Source of the DNA: Candidatus Jettenia caeni
GTDB taxonomy: Bacteria > Planctomycetota > Brocadiia > Brocadiales > Brocadiaceae
DNA length: 64,000 nucleotides
Direction: 5' to 3'
Assembly: GCA_000296795.1 (NCBI GenBank)
Contig: BAFH01000002.1
Coordinates: 590,686 to 654,685 of the forward strand
Both the position numbers and the translations under genes were made by a program. The notes under the pieces are model-generated. The model saw only the letters and a program-made list of their open reading frames with translations. It ran no database searches and had not been told where the DNA came from. The number at the start of each line of letters is the position of its first letter. The first letter of the stretch is position 1. This document shows positions 62,881 through 64,000 of the stretch, one piece after another.

Positions 62881-63765
62881 TTACCTCCAGTGTTTTCGGA
62901 ATTCAATTGCAAACTCTTTGGCATTTCCCCAGTAAACTCGAATTTTCATATTGCCAAAATACTTCTCAAGATACTCTTTTTGTTTTTTCCAACCCTTAGT
63001 CGAACTGTTAGGAGGTATCTGAACGGATAGGGTAAAGCTACGCACGCTTGATTCTATAGATTCGACTAAGCCTTTGAAAATTACACGGAAATTCATGTCA
63101 GCCATCCGATACCCAATAAAGAGAAGAGATCCCCGTGAGAGAGCACACTGGATAATCGGAGGAATAAGCTGCTGCAGATTGTTTCTGGAGATATTTACTA
63201 GAAAGTCGAGATAATCATCTTCGCTAATAACTATAGATTCCGGTACCTTATCGTGACCATGCAAATGAAATACAACAGGGTTTTTCTCTGTAGGTTTAAA
63301 CCCTTCATCAAAAATGGAGGGTAAATCTTTGACATGCTTATTCCAACGACACAATTCTCGTTCCGGACTCTTATTATAAACGTTTAGAGCCCTGATAATT
63401 AGATCATCATAATTGGTAGTCATATAAATGCGGAAAGGCATTTCTGCAAGGAGACTGAGAATTTCATCAGGAGCTCTAAAAAAATTAGATAACTCAGCTT
63501 CTTTTTGCTGAAGTCGTTCCTTAAGTACCCTCAGAATTTCTTTCTTAGGAAACATAGGACTGCTTTTTGTCGCTAAAAATTGAGCAACTCGAATAAGATC
63601 TTCTTTAGAAGAATCTTTGAATGGATATTCATGCTTATTCGCAAGTTCTGTAGCAACCTCGCGGCCAAGAGGGAGAATATCTCCATTGGCTCCAGCCCCC
63701 AGAAATGGGATGCATTTACCATCCTTTATATCAGTAATAAGATCTTGCCATTCCATTTCTTCCAT
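62881..63765 (-). CDS. SIR2-domain protein, NADase-like
   Basis: About 294 residues of the SIR2_2 type found in immune and conflict systems. Motifs match NAD-binding/hydrolysing sites: IPFLGAGAN near the start, MTTNYDDLIIRAL in the middle and FHLHGHDKVPESIVISEDDY with the catalytic His. No transmembrane or additional domain is obvious. Start 63765 is preferred because GAGGAGC precedes it; an upstream in-frame TTG at 63780 is less likely. It ends 8 bases before the STAND gene, suggesting joint expression as an ATPase-NADase pair. Confidence 0.85.
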   Translation of the reverse strand: MEEMEWQDLITDIKDGKCIPFLGAGANGDILPLGREVATELANKHEYPFKDSSKEDLIRVAQFLATKSSPMFPKKEILRVLKERLQQKEAELSNFFRAPDEILSLLAEMPFRIYMTTNYDDLIIRALNVYNKSPERELCRWNKHVKDLPSIFDEGFKPTEKNPVVFHLHGHDKVPESIVISEDDYLDFLVNISRNNLQQLIPPIIQCALSRGSLLFIGYRMADMNFRVIFKGLVESIESSVRSFTLSVQIPPNSSTKGWKKQKEYLEKYFGNMKIRVYWGNAKEFAIEFRKHWR

Positions 63766-63885
63766 TATTGTGCTCCTCAAAATATTTTTTGTTATGATCT
63801 TTTTCTAATGTGTTTGACATTTAAAACCACTAATTAGCTATAACTAGGCATAAGCCCAACAGCAACACTGTTTTTATGAAAAATG

Positions 63886-63999
63886 TTATTGTTGCTTTTC
63901 CTTTGTATCTTCTTGTTTTTCCTTAGAAGTACCTTCCATTTGTTTTTCAGTAATGCGATCTTTTCCTTTTTCCGGCTTGGTAAGCAAGGTCTCTGATAC
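63886..63999 (-). CDS. C-terminal fragment of a Lys/Glu-rich protein (runs off window)
   Basis: From the right edge the minus strand has an open frame of 37 codons ending in TAA at 63886-63888, with text PEKGKDRITEKQMEGTSKEK and KQEDTKEKQQ. The low-complexity, charged C-terminus is plausible for a real protein end, but too little is visible to name it. Confidence 0.45.
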   Translation of the reverse strand, partial: VSETLLTKPEKGKDRITEKQMEGTSKEKQEDTKEKQQ

Positions 64000-64000
64000 T

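Noticed and set aside
63866-63898. Weak hairpin after the last gene fragment as a terminator
   Set aside because: Stem is interrupted (about 7 matched pairs) and the T run is short; not convincing enough to list.
1-64000. tRNA, rRNA and riboswitch genes
   Set aside because: Read for T-loop GTTCRA motifs, rRNA landmarks and common riboswitch cores; none convincing. GTTC-like stretches belong to the palindromic repeats.

Overview
The window looks like chromosome from an anammox planctomycete (order Brocadiales, probably near Candidatus Brocadia or Kuenenia). The taxonomic call is an inference from gene content: an octaheme hydroxylamine-oxidoreductase-type cytochrome c, two tandem formate/nitrite-family channels, an ammonium transporter, small DUF1858/DUF542/DUF2249 proteins often linked to NO chemistry, lipid A synthesis, and spacers packed with short palindromic repeats. 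No rRNA, tRNA or CRISPR array was recognised.

Left part (0-24 kb). A plus-strand cluster encodes a radical SAM protein, a DUF1858 protein, two cupins, a DUF2249 protein and a lipoprotein octaheme cytochrome; it ends at a perfect bidirectional hairpin shared with pyruvate kinase. Next come a sigma-54 activator preceded by tandem palindromes, lpxB with a small membrane protein, two FNT channels, a TDT-family carrier and a DUF542/ScdA_N protein. An IS4-family element with an in-frame stop in its transposase follows, then an M50 protease, mnmA, and a signalling group of histidine kinase, Rcp1-like receiver and hybrid kinase.

Middle (24-36.6 kb). A TPR protein carries two copies of an intergenic repeat translated in frame. 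Then come Amt, a leaderless M36 metallopeptidase with two P-domains, a secreted lipase-like hydrolase, a broken REP-type Y1 transposase, an I9-like lipoprotein, a coiled-coil protein and a leaderless subtilisin. The spacers hold at least five families of hairpin repeats.

Right part (36.9-64 kb, all minus strand). This is an extracellular contractile injection system (eCIS, Afp/PVC type). In transcription order it holds a possible gene end at the window edge, a SIR2-domain protein, a very large STAND ATPase, the AAA+ ATPase, a DUF4157 protein with a WHH-type nuclease domain (probable cargo), the DUF4255 cap protein, sheath, tube, a small chaperone-like protein, DUF6760, a second DUF4157 protein, the LysM tube-baseplate protein, VgrG-like spike, spike tip, gp25, baseplate J, tail protein I fused to a beta-propeller, and an S74-chaperoned fibre. 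Tail protein I is interrupted by an intact IS903-like element with a perfect 9-bp target duplication, so the particle may be defective in this strain. Decayed copies of the DUF4255 gene and of the coiled-coil gene lie in the spacers, and a 309-bp MITE inside the cluster shares its ends with the IS4 element at 14.6 kb.

Most notable: the STAND ATPase appears to carry two domains resembling the cytoplasmic domain of the flagellar/type III export protein FlhA. It lies beside a SIR2 protein and feeds into the eCIS genes, an arrangement I do not recognise from described systems. All similarity statements were made by eye; no database was searched.
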